Part shown: positions 1-7,752 of the stretch, piece by piece
Layout: each line of letters starts with the position of its first letter
Position numbering within the stretch: the stretch's first letter is position 1
Assembly: GCF_008974265.1 (NCBI RefSeq)
Contig: NZ_BKZW01000001.1
Span: forward strand, 3,410,001-3,474,000
Direction of reading: 5' to 3'
Length of the DNA stretch: 64,000 nucleotides
Source: Dictyobacter vulcani
GTDB lineage: Bacteria > Chloroflexota > Ktedonobacteria > Ktedonobacterales > Ktedonobacteraceae
Translations under genes and position numbers: made by a program
The notes under the pieces: generated by a model
What the model saw: the letters and a program-made list of their open reading frames with translations, nothing else
What the model was told of the DNA's origin: nothing
Database searches by the model: none

Positions 1-345
1 ACCGGTATCCTCTCGGTTGAGAAAGGGCAGACAGAGGCCGCTCTAAGCCTGGGATTGGACTCACGTCAGACCATGCGGCACATTGTCCTGCCACAGGCGA
101 TACGGACCACTATTCCGCCGCTGACAAACAATTTCATTACCCTGATTCAGGACAGTGCTTTCCTGGCCGTGATTGCGGTTGTAGAACTGGAATATATCAC
201 TACTGGACTGGCATTGCCGCAGACCAATCCAAACAACAAGATGTTCGTCTTCATCCTGGGAGCGCTCCTCTACCTGGCTATGTGCTATCCTCTCTCCCTG
301 TTTGCGCGTACCCTGGAACGACGGATGATCGTTAACCGCGATTAA
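1..345 (+). CDS. Amino-acid ABC transporter permease, C-terminal part (truncated by window edge)
   Basis: The reading frame is open from base 1 and ends at the TAA at 343-345, so only the last 114 residues are visible. It carries the EAA loop typical of binding-protein-dependent permeases (EAALSLGLD, then an I-x-LPQA motif), which docks on the ATPase. Hydrophobic segments follow, and the end is polar. The loop and the tail resemble the polar amino-acid (GlnP/HisM) permease family, so the likely role is import of an amino acid across the cytoplasmic membrane. The start, the binding protein and the ATPase lie outside the window. A hairpin follows about 60 bases after the stop. The family call is firm; the substrate is unknown. 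Confidence 0.85.
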   Translation, partial: TGILSVEKGQTEAALSLGLDSRQTMRHIVLPQAIRTTIPPLTNNFITLIQDSAFLAVIAVVELEYITTGLALPQTNPNNKMFVFILGALLYLAMCYPLSLFARTLERRMIVNRD

Positions 346-358
346 TGTGGAGGGGAGT

Positions 359-388
359 AATCGGCCGTAAGGGCCGAAACTACGTCCA
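359..388. repeat. Short palindromic repeat, family B (single arm)
   Basis: Imperfect palindrome with core TCGGCCGTAAGGGCCGAAAC. It sits 14 bases after the permease stop. In reverse orientation it matches the arm at 43777-43800 (TTCGGCCCTTACGGCCGAT). It belongs to the dispersed GTAGGTTCGACC...GGTCGATT family found at several places in the window. Confidence 0.6.
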
Positions 389-406
389 CATGTTTGATCT
401 AACAAG

Positions 407-456
407 AGATGCCCCGGACACGAGAATGTTGAGTTCGTGTTCGGGGCATCTGGTTT
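407..456. terminator. Bidirectional hairpin between convergent genes
   Basis: The stem AGATGCCCCGGACACGAG pairs with a nearly perfect complement at 433-451 over a short loop, followed by TGGTTTT on the plus side. It lies between the end of the permease (plus) and the end of the glycosidase lipoprotein (minus), where a shared terminator is expected. Confidence 0.65.
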
Positions 457-489
457 TACATGGGTTGTTTGCAGTCACGAGGACTGCCG

Positions 490-1317
490 CTACGATTGTT
501 TGATCATGATTACTATTGGTAGCGGGTTGACGGAATCAAGGCTGACCTGTTGACTGCCGGAGCGCAGGTAGAGTCCAGTTGAGGTACCTCCATCCAGATT
601 AAGGGCGGTCTTGAGTGAGAGGTCCGATTGCTCAAGCAGGTCGGCCAGTTCGTCTACGGAGAAGGCCTGGGCTGGACTGACGATGAAGAGCAGTCGGCCC
701 TGGTTATCCATGGCAACGACACTCCGTGGACTGGCGGCAGCGGTCTCCTGGAACTGGGTGCGTTTTCCAGCCATAATCAGCATCGGTCGGCTCTGGGTGG
801 CTTGCTGGAGTTGTTGCGTACCTGGATCATACGGCTGATCATGTAAGGATTGGATGGTAACATTGCCTGCGCTATCTGCCGCTAGCATGCCACAGCAATC
901 CTGATAGGAACTCCCATGGGCCTGGCCATCTGAGATGAGCAGGGCGGTTGCACGATTCTGCTGATCAAAGTAACCGCCATTGATGATGGCAATAGCGTTG
1001 CTCTGCTTCATCCAGTCCTTCAACTGGAGTGGTTGATCAGGTTGATAACCAATACTCAGGTGAACCTTTTTGGTATCAAAGCGCGTGATCGTCACCGTAT
1101 CTTCGTTCCCACCCGCGCTTTTCCAATGTTCCCGTCGTAACTCCACGCCAGGCTGGGTTTGTGTCCAGGTATCGAGGGTATCAGACCCACCAGCCTTGGA
1201 GGGAGCAGTTACGGGTGTACCGTGATAGGTAATGCTCGGTACCACATCGCAGGCCAGCAATGAACAGACCAGGAGTGCGATAAGGAGTGTCAACTTAAGG
1301 ACATGTTTTGCTGGCAT
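490..1317 (-). CDS. Phosphodiester glycosidase-family lipoprotein (NAGPA domain)
   Basis: 275 residues. The N-terminus is a lipoprotein signal: basic residues, a hydrophobic run and a lipobox (SLLAC) with the acylated cysteine at residue 23, so the protein should be anchored outside the cytoplasmic membrane. The body has hallmarks of the NAGPA/DUF2233 fold: an INGGYFD motif near residue 112 and an NLDGGTSTGLYL motif near residue 240. Characterised relatives remove GlcNAc from phosphodiesters; the bacterial substrate is usually unknown and cannot be read here. It stands alone and converges with the upstream permease. The start is the ATG at 1317, which gives a proper signal peptide. Confidence 0.85.
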   Translation of the reverse strand: MPAKHVLKLTLLIALLVCSLLACDVVPSITYHGTPVTAPSKAGGSDTLDTWTQTQPGVELRREHWKSAGGNEDTVTITRFDTKKVHLSIGYQPDQPLQLKDWMKQSNAIAIINGGYFDQQNRATALLISDGQAHGSSYQDCCGMLAADSAGNVTIQSLHDQPYDPGTQQLQQATQSRPMLIMAGKRTQFQETAAASPRSVVAMDNQGRLLFIVSPAQAFSVDELADLLEQSDLSLKTALNLDGGTSTGLYLRSGSQQVSLDSVNPLPIVIMIKQS

Positions 1318-1354
1318 AACGATTTTTTTTCCTTGCTATGCTAGATGCAAAAAA

Positions 1355-2158
1355 CTAGCGTTTCCAGGATGTGGCCTCAATGGCTGACATAGTACCCTTG
1401 AACTCCATTGCCAGCTTTAAGGCAGCGGCGTGGGCCGCGTTCTCAGTACTATCATCCAATGGTAACAATTTTACTTTACCATAGCGGTGCTCAAGTGAAC
1501 GCTGGATCAGTAAGTCTGTCAACCAGGGATTCTTTGGCAGCACGGGTCCATGGGTATAGGTGCCAAAGGCATTCTTGTAGCGTGCGCCTTCGACGCCATC
1601 TTTGCCATTGTTACCCCAGCCAGCCAGAACTTTTCCCAGAGGCTGTGCTTTGGGGCCCAGGTAGGTACGTCCACTATGGTTTTCATAGCCCACCAGAATC
1701 TTGGTCCCGGTCTCCTCAAATTTGCACTCGAGGGCCATATGGGTCATGAAACGTGTAGATCCACCTTCAGTATACATGTCGAAGAGTCCGACGCCCTTCA
1801 GTTCAGGACCATTGAATGGCTTGTAATAGTGACCAAGCAACTGGTAACCGGCACACACGCTTAGAAAGACCGTGTTCGATTCAGCGGCCTCGCGTAATGA
1901 CGAAGCTTTATGCTGAATATCCCTGGAAGCGATCTCCATCTCGCGATCCGCGCCACCATGGAACAGGATCAAATCGTACTTGGTGAAATCAGGTGTCTGC
2001 TTGACAAAGATTGGCTCCACCTCGGTAGCGATACCGCGCCATTTACAGCGGCGCTCAATCGAAAAAAGATTACCACGGTCAGCGGCCACGCTCATCAGGG
2101 TAGGATAAAGATGCCCGATTTTAATAACCATCCCTGTATCTGTTTTATTCTCGCTCAT
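1355..2158 (-). CDS. gatD: Lipid II isoglutaminyl synthase, glutaminase subunit GatD
   Basis: 267 residues from the ATG at 2158, chosen because GGGAGGAAT lies just upstream and the remaining protein matches the family; a longer frame to 2242 would overlap murT. It is a class I glutamine amidotransferase-like protein: the nucleophile is Cys102 in FLSVCAGYQLLG and the histidine is His203 in GTYTHGPVLPKN. GatD hydrolyses glutamine and passes ammonia to MurT, which amidates the D-glutamate of lipid II stem peptides in the cytoplasm. The gene starts seven bases after the murT stop, consistent with one operon and a GatD-MurT complex. The amidotransferase call is strong; the peptidoglycan role rests on the murT pairing. 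Confidence 0.93.
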   Translation of the reverse strand: MSENKTDTGMVIKIGHLYPTLMSVAADRGNLFSIERRCKWRGIATEVEPIFVKQTPDFTKYDLILFHGGADREMEIASRDIQHKASSLREAAESNTVFLSVCAGYQLLGHYYKPFNGPELKGVGLFDMYTEGGSTRFMTHMALECKFEETGTKILVGYENHSGRTYLGPKAQPLGKVLAGWGNNGKDGVEGARYKNAFGTYTHGPVLPKNPWLTDLLIQRSLEHRYGKVKLLPLDDSTENAAHAAALKLAMEFKGTMSAIEATSWKR

Positions 2159-2165
2159 GTGCTTC

Positions 2166-3608
2166 TTATTCCTCCCAGAAGTGCTTGACCCAGCCGCGCT
2201 TCTGCATAATTCGACGTAACTCCTGGGTTGGAGTATAACCACTCATGATATACAGCGTACCGCCAGGCTCAACCTGTTTGAGCGCGGCATCCAGGGCCGC
2301 TTCACGATCTTCGATCAGTGAGATCTTGTCCGTAGAAACTTCGGCATACTTCAGGCGCATTGCCAGTTCTTCGGTCTTGTTGCCGCTACAGACTGCATCC
2401 AGAATATCGGACACGAGATCTTCAAATTCTACATCCCAGAGCCAGGCGAAGTCCTGTCCGTCTACTACGGTATGGCTCATGGCTAGCAAGAGATGCTTTT
2501 TGCCTGGATGCTGGGCGATCAGGCGCAACATCAGGTTGAATGAGGTAGGATTTTTTACAAATGACAGATAGATGGTCTTGTCGCCAGCCTGAATTTTTTC
2601 CATACGGCCGAAGGCGGTGCGGATATTGCTCAGGGCGGTCTGGACGCTATCCAATGGGAAACCAGCAGCCATGGCGGCACCGATCGCGGCGACGGCATTA
2701 TAGATGTTGTGGATGCCGGGTAGTGGGATCTCCAGGTTCATCTCCCCTTCAGGGGTGCGCAGTGTGATCTTGCTGGGTCCCTCACCGTTCTCAGCCAGGG
2801 TAGCTCCGGTAACGGCCAGATCCAGGTCAGGAAGGGTGTAGCCGCACTCAGGACAGCGATACAGGCCCAGGTGTGAGAGATACGCTACTTCATAGGTGAA
2901 GTCGCTGTTACAGTGGATACAACGGATAATGTCGGCCGACTGCTCGGGGACAGGCGTTCCGATGTCTTTGGTCTCAAGTCCAAAGAAGATGCGTTTGGCT
3001 TTGGCGTTGCGACCAAAGTTGGCGACCTGTGGATCATTGCCGTTGAGCAGGATTGTCGCGGTCTCTGGTAGGCTCTCAAGCATCTCATCCAGGGCCCGGG
3101 CTACTGCATACAATTCACCGTAGCGATCCAACTGGTCACGGAAAATATTCGTGATTACAACGACATCAGGTTGGATCTCTGGAACAGCCAATGGAATCGT
3201 GGCTTCGTCGATCTCAAAGAGTAAGACATCGCTCTCCATGCGTCCAAAGAAGTCCGAGAAGTTCACCGCTACCGAGGTGATACCCTGAAGCAGGTTCGAG
3301 CCTGTGCGGTTCTGCGAAACGCTGCGTCCGGCCGCATCGGCAATGGCGGCGGTCATACGTGCTGTAGTGGTTTTACCATTACTACCGGTGATCACAATTT
3401 TCTTGGCTTTGCTGCCACCGACCACTGATTTCAGCACATTGGGATCAATGCGGCGTGCAATCATACCAGGTAAACTGGTGCCGCCACCAATATGAAATAA
3501 ACGCCCGGAGGCACCAGCCAGTTTGCCGGCGGATATCGCGAATGCTAGACGTGCTTTGCGTAATCCAGATGGCGTTGTGCTGTCATTGTTTGAATTATCT
3601 GTTTGCAT
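2166..3608 (-). CDS. murT: Lipid II isoglutaminyl synthase, Mur-ligase subunit MurT
   Basis: 480 residues from the ATG at 3608; the frame is open to 3707, but the extra residues are not family-like. The P-loop GSNGKTTT (about residues 75-82) binds ATP. A four-cysteine zinc ribbon (CIHC near 230-233, CPEC near 252-255) interrupts the Mur-ligase middle domain, as is typical of MurT. The C-terminus matches the DUF1727 extension that contacts GatD. MurT activates the alpha-carboxylate of D-Glu in lipid II and uses ammonia from GatD to form D-isoglutamine. It is co-transcribed with gatD. A carboxypeptidase upstream on the same strand suggests a small wall-biogenesis neighbourhood. Confidence 0.93.
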   Translation of the reverse strand: MQTDNSNNDSTTPSGLRKARLAFAISAGKLAGASGRLFHIGGGTSLPGMIARRIDPNVLKSVVGGSKAKKIVITGSNGKTTTARMTAAIADAAGRSVSQNRTGSNLLQGITSVAVNFSDFFGRMESDVLLFEIDEATIPLAVPEIQPDVVVITNIFRDQLDRYGELYAVARALDEMLESLPETATILLNGNDPQVANFGRNAKAKRIFFGLETKDIGTPVPEQSADIIRCIHCNSDFTYEVAYLSHLGLYRCPECGYTLPDLDLAVTGATLAENGEGPSKITLRTPEGEMNLEIPLPGIHNIYNAVAAIGAAMAAGFPLDSVQTALSNIRTAFGRMEKIQAGDKTIYLSFVKNPTSFNLMLRLIAQHPGKKHLLLAMSHTVVDGQDFAWLWDVEFEDLVSDILDAVCSGNKTEELAMRLKYAEVSTDKISLIEDREAALDAALKQVEPGGTLYIMSGYTPTQELRRIMQKRGWVKHFWEE

Positions 3609-3994
3609 AGAAACCCATACCCTGACTAAAAATGCTGTAAGGCGTACCGATGGGAGTTGTCCCGCTGGATCACGCCGCGTCAAAATGAAAGTGAGCGCAA
3701 TGTCCATGCCATTGTGTGAGTGAAACCAGCCGCGCTTGAGCGGCGTTCACAATTGCTTTGCAAGAGCCTGTGATAGGCTTTTATTGCTAATAGGCATGGA
3801 AGTAGTGATGTCCTTTGTGAGGTCCATGCTTTCTACCAGTACGCCGTTTGAAGTATAACAAACATGAGTATAGCGAGCAAGTGAATTAGGCACATGGTCA
3901 GGGCAGGCCTGTCAACCACGGTGAGTACCTCGCCCGTGGTTACTTTTATGCATTCCATTGAAGGGCCGATCATTTAAAAAACGCCGCACAGTTC
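3609..3994. other. Intergenic region with two hairpins and a short dispersed repeat
   Basis: No coding signal was seen. A palindrome GCCGCGCTTGAGCGGC lies at about 3729-3744 within a stretch of about 45 bases that resembles 46123-46165 (shared words: AGCCGCG, TTGAG, GGCGTTCAC, ATTG). A second hairpin (AACCACGG at 3914-3921 pairing with CCGTGGTT at 3934-3941) follows the carboxypeptidase gene and may end its transcript, although no T-run follows on that strand. Confidence 0.5.
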
Positions 3995-5824
3995 CTAGAC
4001 CGATTTACACTGTTTGGATTGTAGATTGCACTGAATAGTTGCATGTTCAAAGCGCTGACTAACCTGTGTGGTATTGGTGGTCGTGACATTACTAATTGGA
4101 TAGCCAAACTTATCAAGGCCATGATTTTTGTCAAAGTAGGCCATGATGGGGCCGGAGATAATATATTGGGTAAAGACATAGTAGCGTCCATCTTTGCCCA
4201 TTGAGATGGTGCGTGTGCGCTGGTCGCTGTGAAAGTAGGTCCACACGGCCGCGAAGGGAATAGGATGGACATTGGCATTGATCTCACGTGGTGAAATCCA
4301 GGTGAAGTCGCTAAAGCCCCAGTTCATCAGGCTCCGCATATCGGTCCACCAGTCCACTGTATGCATCACTACACCGATCAGATGACGATTATTGCGGGTA
4401 CAGGAGATGACCTGTAAGAAATTAGAGGCGGCATCCCAGCCTGTTTTGCCACCATCGACACCAGGATACCAGAATAGAAACTGGTTACCATTCTCAAGAA
4501 AGTGTTCCGCGTGCTGTTTCGTGGCACTAAGATGAAGCTCTTTAGTGGAACTGATCTGGTGAATCTGTGGATCGCTAAACACCTTTGCCCCTAACACAGC
4601 TAGATCGTGGGCACTGGAATAGTGTCCATCTTCTTGCAAGCCATGGGGATTACGGAAGTGTGTGTCCTTCATACCCAGTTGCTGGGCACGCTGATTCATC
4701 TGATTGACAAAGGCAGGCACGCTCCCAGCATCCGCATCAGCAATCACGATGGCCGCATCATTTCCCGAGACCAGCAGCAAGCCATACATCAACTCACGAA
4801 TACTATAGGTCTCACCCGGTTTGACACCCATCACCGAGCTATCGGCCGACAACTCATTGAGGTCCCGACTGATCGCTGAATTGATCGTAACCTGCCGATC
4901 CAGATTGCCCTTTTCAATGGTGAGCAGAGCGGTCATCATCTTGGTTGTACTCATCATGGGTATTCGTGCTGTGGGATTAAAGGCGTACAGGGTTTTACCC
5001 GTACCCGCATCCAGCAAATATGCTGAATAGGCCAGCACTGGTGGAGCCGGATGACCGTTATTGGGAGGCTCAACCTGCCCTGGATTTACCGGATGGGTGG
5101 GTTCAGGCGCCGGACCAATGACTGGATTAGGGAAGCTCGCGACGTTGGTCTTTGGTGTATGTGACAGCATATTGAAGAGCATGGGAATGATCAGGAAAAC
5201 AATGAAGACCCCACAAATCGTAATCAACACAGGACGATTTTGAAAGATATACTTGAATTTACCAAACAGCATCTGCTGTGCATGGCGCTCACGGCGCTCG
5301 ATCCGTTGATGGGATTGTTGAATAGTAGGTATATTCGGAGCAACAACGGGTCTACGCGGGCGGGGCTTGTGCCGGGTCTGGGTGGATTGAACGCGTGTAG
5401 GAGGCTCTTCAACCTCCTCCTGAACATAGACTCTTGGCCGTCGTTGGGTTGTCTGATCGCGACGCGGTGGCCTTTTCGTGGGAGCAGGACGTTGTAGCGT
5501 TGTTTCTTCGTCTGAACCTTCCTGCTGAGCTTTGCGTAACTGGGCGCGGCGACGGCGCAGTTGCTCCTCATCGACGTCGATACCCGATTGAGGGCGCTCT
5601 AAACGTGCTCTTTGCGTTGACTGAGGTGATTGGCGTCTGGTCGAAGGTGCAGCAGAATTCTGATAGCGAGACGCGCGCCGTATTTTGGGCACCTCAGGAT
5701 GAGTGGCGAGATGATACTCTTCATCATCATCCAGCACGCGGCGGCGTCCTGGCTCAGGCCGCTTTGGCGTTCGAGTTGTCTCCTCCTCAAACTGCTTATC
5801 TTCATGTGATGGCGTTCTTCGCAT
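3995..5824 (-). CDS. D-alanyl-D-alanine carboxypeptidase (peptidase S11) with long Arg-rich cytoplasmic N-terminus
   Basis: 609 residues. The first 190 or so are charged, rich in Arg, Gln and Pro and probably disordered. One membrane helix follows at about 197-219, then a Pro-rich linker and the extracytoplasmic S11 catalytic domain. All three penicillin-binding motifs are present: SxxK (S292-T-T-K295), SGN (353-355) and KTG (460-462). The enzyme should trim the terminal D-alanine of stem peptides outside the membrane. The last 70 residues (near DGRYYVF and DKNHGLDKFGYPIS) look like a separate C-terminal domain. The unusual feature is the long N-terminal tail; family members normally begin with a signal peptide. 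The catalytic call is secure; the role of the tail is unknown. Confidence 0.92.
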   Translation of the reverse strand: MRRTPSHEDKQFEEETTRTPKRPEPGRRRVLDDDEEYHLATHPEVPKIRRASRYQNSAAPSTRRQSPQSTQRARLERPQSGIDVDEEQLRRRRAQLRKAQQEGSDEETTLQRPAPTKRPPRRDQTTQRRPRVYVQEEVEEPPTRVQSTQTRHKPRPRRPVVAPNIPTIQQSHQRIERRERHAQQMLFGKFKYIFQNRPVLITICGVFIVFLIIPMLFNMLSHTPKTNVASFPNPVIGPAPEPTHPVNPGQVEPPNNGHPAPPVLAYSAYLLDAGTGKTLYAFNPTARIPMMSTTKMMTALLTIEKGNLDRQVTINSAISRDLNELSADSSVMGVKPGETYSIRELMYGLLLVSGNDAAIVIADADAGSVPAFVNQMNQRAQQLGMKDTHFRNPHGLQEDGHYSSAHDLAVLGAKVFSDPQIHQISSTKELHLSATKQHAEHFLENGNQFLFWYPGVDGGKTGWDAASNFLQVISCTRNNRHLIGVVMHTVDWWTDMRSLMNWGFSDFTWISPREINANVHPIPFAAVWTYFHSDQRTRTISMGKDGRYYVFTQYIISGPIMAYFDKNHGLDKFGYPISNVTTTNTTQVSQRFEHATIQCNLQSKQCKSV

Positions 5825-6173
5825 CCGCCAATCCTCTCCATTCTAAACTTTTTTCATTAGCTTAATAGATAATATATGAATGTATTGCTTTATTGTCTCT
5901 TCTGATTACAAATTACTTTTATCTATCTTACTCAGCCGCTCTTGCTATTGTCAACTTTCAGGGCTGAGCCGGTCATTATGTAATAAACCTGATATTTTCC
6001 AGCTTTAGGGGCGGTGATACATACACTTTATTTTACGATAATCGCAGCGAGCAAACACTGCTTCGTGCTTTCATACTTTACTCTCTCTACGCATTATACA
6101 TGGCTGGAATCACTTATATCATTCAATGTATGTACGTTAAATGTAAGTACTCAGTTTCGGGAAGCGTTGCCTT

Positions 6174-6282
6174 GTAGCGGCAGCGCCTGTCGCTGCGACC
6201 AGTTGGCGTCCGAGTAAGCATCACCTTGTTGCGGTTGCTTATGAGTACGCGGAGAGGCCGCAGCGACAGGCGCTGCCGCTAC
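6174..6282. repeat. Palindromic repeat, family A (paired arms) in a 537-base gap
   Basis: A 24-base arm beginning GTAGCGGCAGCGCCTG at 6174-6197 is exactly repeated in inverse orientation at 6259-6282, with a 61-base loop. The same core (GTAGCGGCAGC) recurs near 20230, 21000-21076, 41534, 42090 and 57747. The rest of the gap 5825-6361 is AT-rich with no gene seen. The repeat lies about 80 bases before the glutamine-synthetase-like gene. Confidence 0.8.
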
Positions 6283-6361
6283 TTGACGGGGGGGCGGGCG
6301 CATGCTACCCTTGGATTTTCTGGTGGTATCATGCCTCTATCTGAGAAAGGGAATAAGTGTT

Positions 6362-7747
6362 ATGAATCTCGCCGAGGTGAAACGTCTCATCGAGGAAGGG
6401 AAGATTGAATATATTAAGGTGGGTGTCCCTGATATTGATGGCGTTTTTCGCGGAAAACGTGTCGTGGCCCAGTTCTTCCTGGATTCTTTAGAGAGTGGTC
6501 TGGCGCAGTCGGATGTGCTGTTTGGCTGGGATATCGCTGAGAATGTGTTGCCAAACCTGAAGGTCAGCAATATTAATCGTGGTTTTGGCGATTTTGTGAT
6601 GAAGCCAGATCTGACCACTTTTGCGTCGGTACCCTGGGAAGATGCCGTTGCATCCTGTGTCTGTGAACTCTGGAGCGAGCATGGGGATCCGATTACGGTT
6701 TCGCCGCGCTATGTCTTGCAGTCATTAATCAAACGTGCTCAGGATCTAGGTTTTGTGCCGATGGCCGCCTCGGAACTGGAGATGCGCTTTTTCCGCGAGG
6801 ATCAGGTTTCTTTACGGGAAAAAGATTTTGGTCCTCAATTGACACCTTTAAATCCAGGGACGAATTGTTATGTGATCAGTCATGCCACGGCCGATGATTA
6901 TTTGATTGGGCAGATTGTGCGCCAGATGCGTGCCTATGGTATCGAGATCGAGGGCTATAATCGCGAGCATGGTCCTGGTATGTATGAGATCAATATGCAT
7001 TATAGCGATGTCCTGACTGCTGCTGATCGCACACTGCTCTTTAAGAATGGTGTCAAAGAGGTCTGCCATCAGCATGGCTTTACGCCGACCTTTATGGCCA
7101 AGTGGAGCGACCAGGAAGACGGGAGTAGCGGACATACCCATATGAGCTTATGGGATGTTCAGCGTGAGCGCAACGTATTCTGGGATGGTGACGCCGAGGG
7201 CCATATGTCTGAGACGATGCAGCATTTCCTGGCCGGTGTGCTGCAAAAGATGCCAGAATTTATGGCTTTATATGCACCTACCATCAATTCATATAAACGT
7301 TATATTGAAGGTACCTGGACCCCCCTGAACACTGCCTGGGGCATGGATAATCGAACCTGTGCTGTGCGTGTGATCAATAGTGGCAAGCGTGCGATTCGGC
7401 TGGAGAATCGAGTGCCGGGAGCCGATGCCAACTTCTATCTGGTCTTCGCGGCCATGCTGGCCAGTGGACTCTATGGGATCGAGCGCAAACTGGAATTGCC
7501 AGCACGTCTGGACGGTAACGCCTATAGTCCTGAACGTATCCAGCAGGCTATTGCCAGTGGAAAAATGCATCCGCTGGCGCGCAACCTGACAACCGCTACT
7601 GATTTATTTGAGCGCAGCGAGGTTGCACGCGAATATCTGGGAGCAGATTTTGTCGAGCACTACGCGATTACCCGGCGCTGGGAAGTACAGGAATATGAGA
7701 AAGCGGTCACCAACTGGGAGCGGCGCCGCTATCTCGAACTGATCTAA
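6362..7747 (+). CDS. Glutamine synthetase-family protein (GlnA/PuuA-like gamma-glutamyl ligase)
   Basis: 461 residues from the ATG at 6362, preceded by GAAAGGGA; the frame extends upstream to 6302 without a better start. The N-terminal beta-grasp region (DIDGVFRGKRV) is followed by the catalytic domain: AASELEMRF, a GHTHMSLW metal/glutamate motif, NSYKRYIEG and the arginine-containing NRTCAVRV. This layout is closer to the GlnA3/PuuA gamma-glutamylamine branch than to housekeeping glutamine synthetase: the early strand reads VPDIDG, and no adenylylation-type tail was recognised. It probably joins glutamate to ammonia or an amine using ATP in the cytoplasm. The substrate cannot be decided from sequence alone. 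It converges with the next gene. Confidence 0.85.
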   Translation: MNLAEVKRLIEEGKIEYIKVGVPDIDGVFRGKRVVAQFFLDSLESGLAQSDVLFGWDIAENVLPNLKVSNINRGFGDFVMKPDLTTFASVPWEDAVASCVCELWSEHGDPITVSPRYVLQSLIKRAQDLGFVPMAASELEMRFFREDQVSLREKDFGPQLTPLNPGTNCYVISHATADDYLIGQIVRQMRAYGIEIEGYNREHGPGMYEINMHYSDVLTAADRTLLFKNGVKEVCHQHGFTPTFMAKWSDQEDGSSGHTHMSLWDVQRERNVFWDGDAEGHMSETMQHFLAGVLQKMPEFMALYAPTINSYKRYIEGTWTPLNTAWGMDNRTCAVRVINSGKRAIRLENRVPGADANFYLVFAAMLASGLYGIERKLELPARLDGNAYSPERIQQAIASGKMHPLARNLTTATDLFERSEVAREYLGADFVEHYAITRRWEVQEYEKAVTNWERRRYLELI

Positions 7748-7752
7748 CTCAT

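Noticed and set aside
2159..2242. Longer GatD start overlapping murT
   Set aside because: The ATG at 2158 has a strong ribosome-binding site and gives the family-typical N-terminus.
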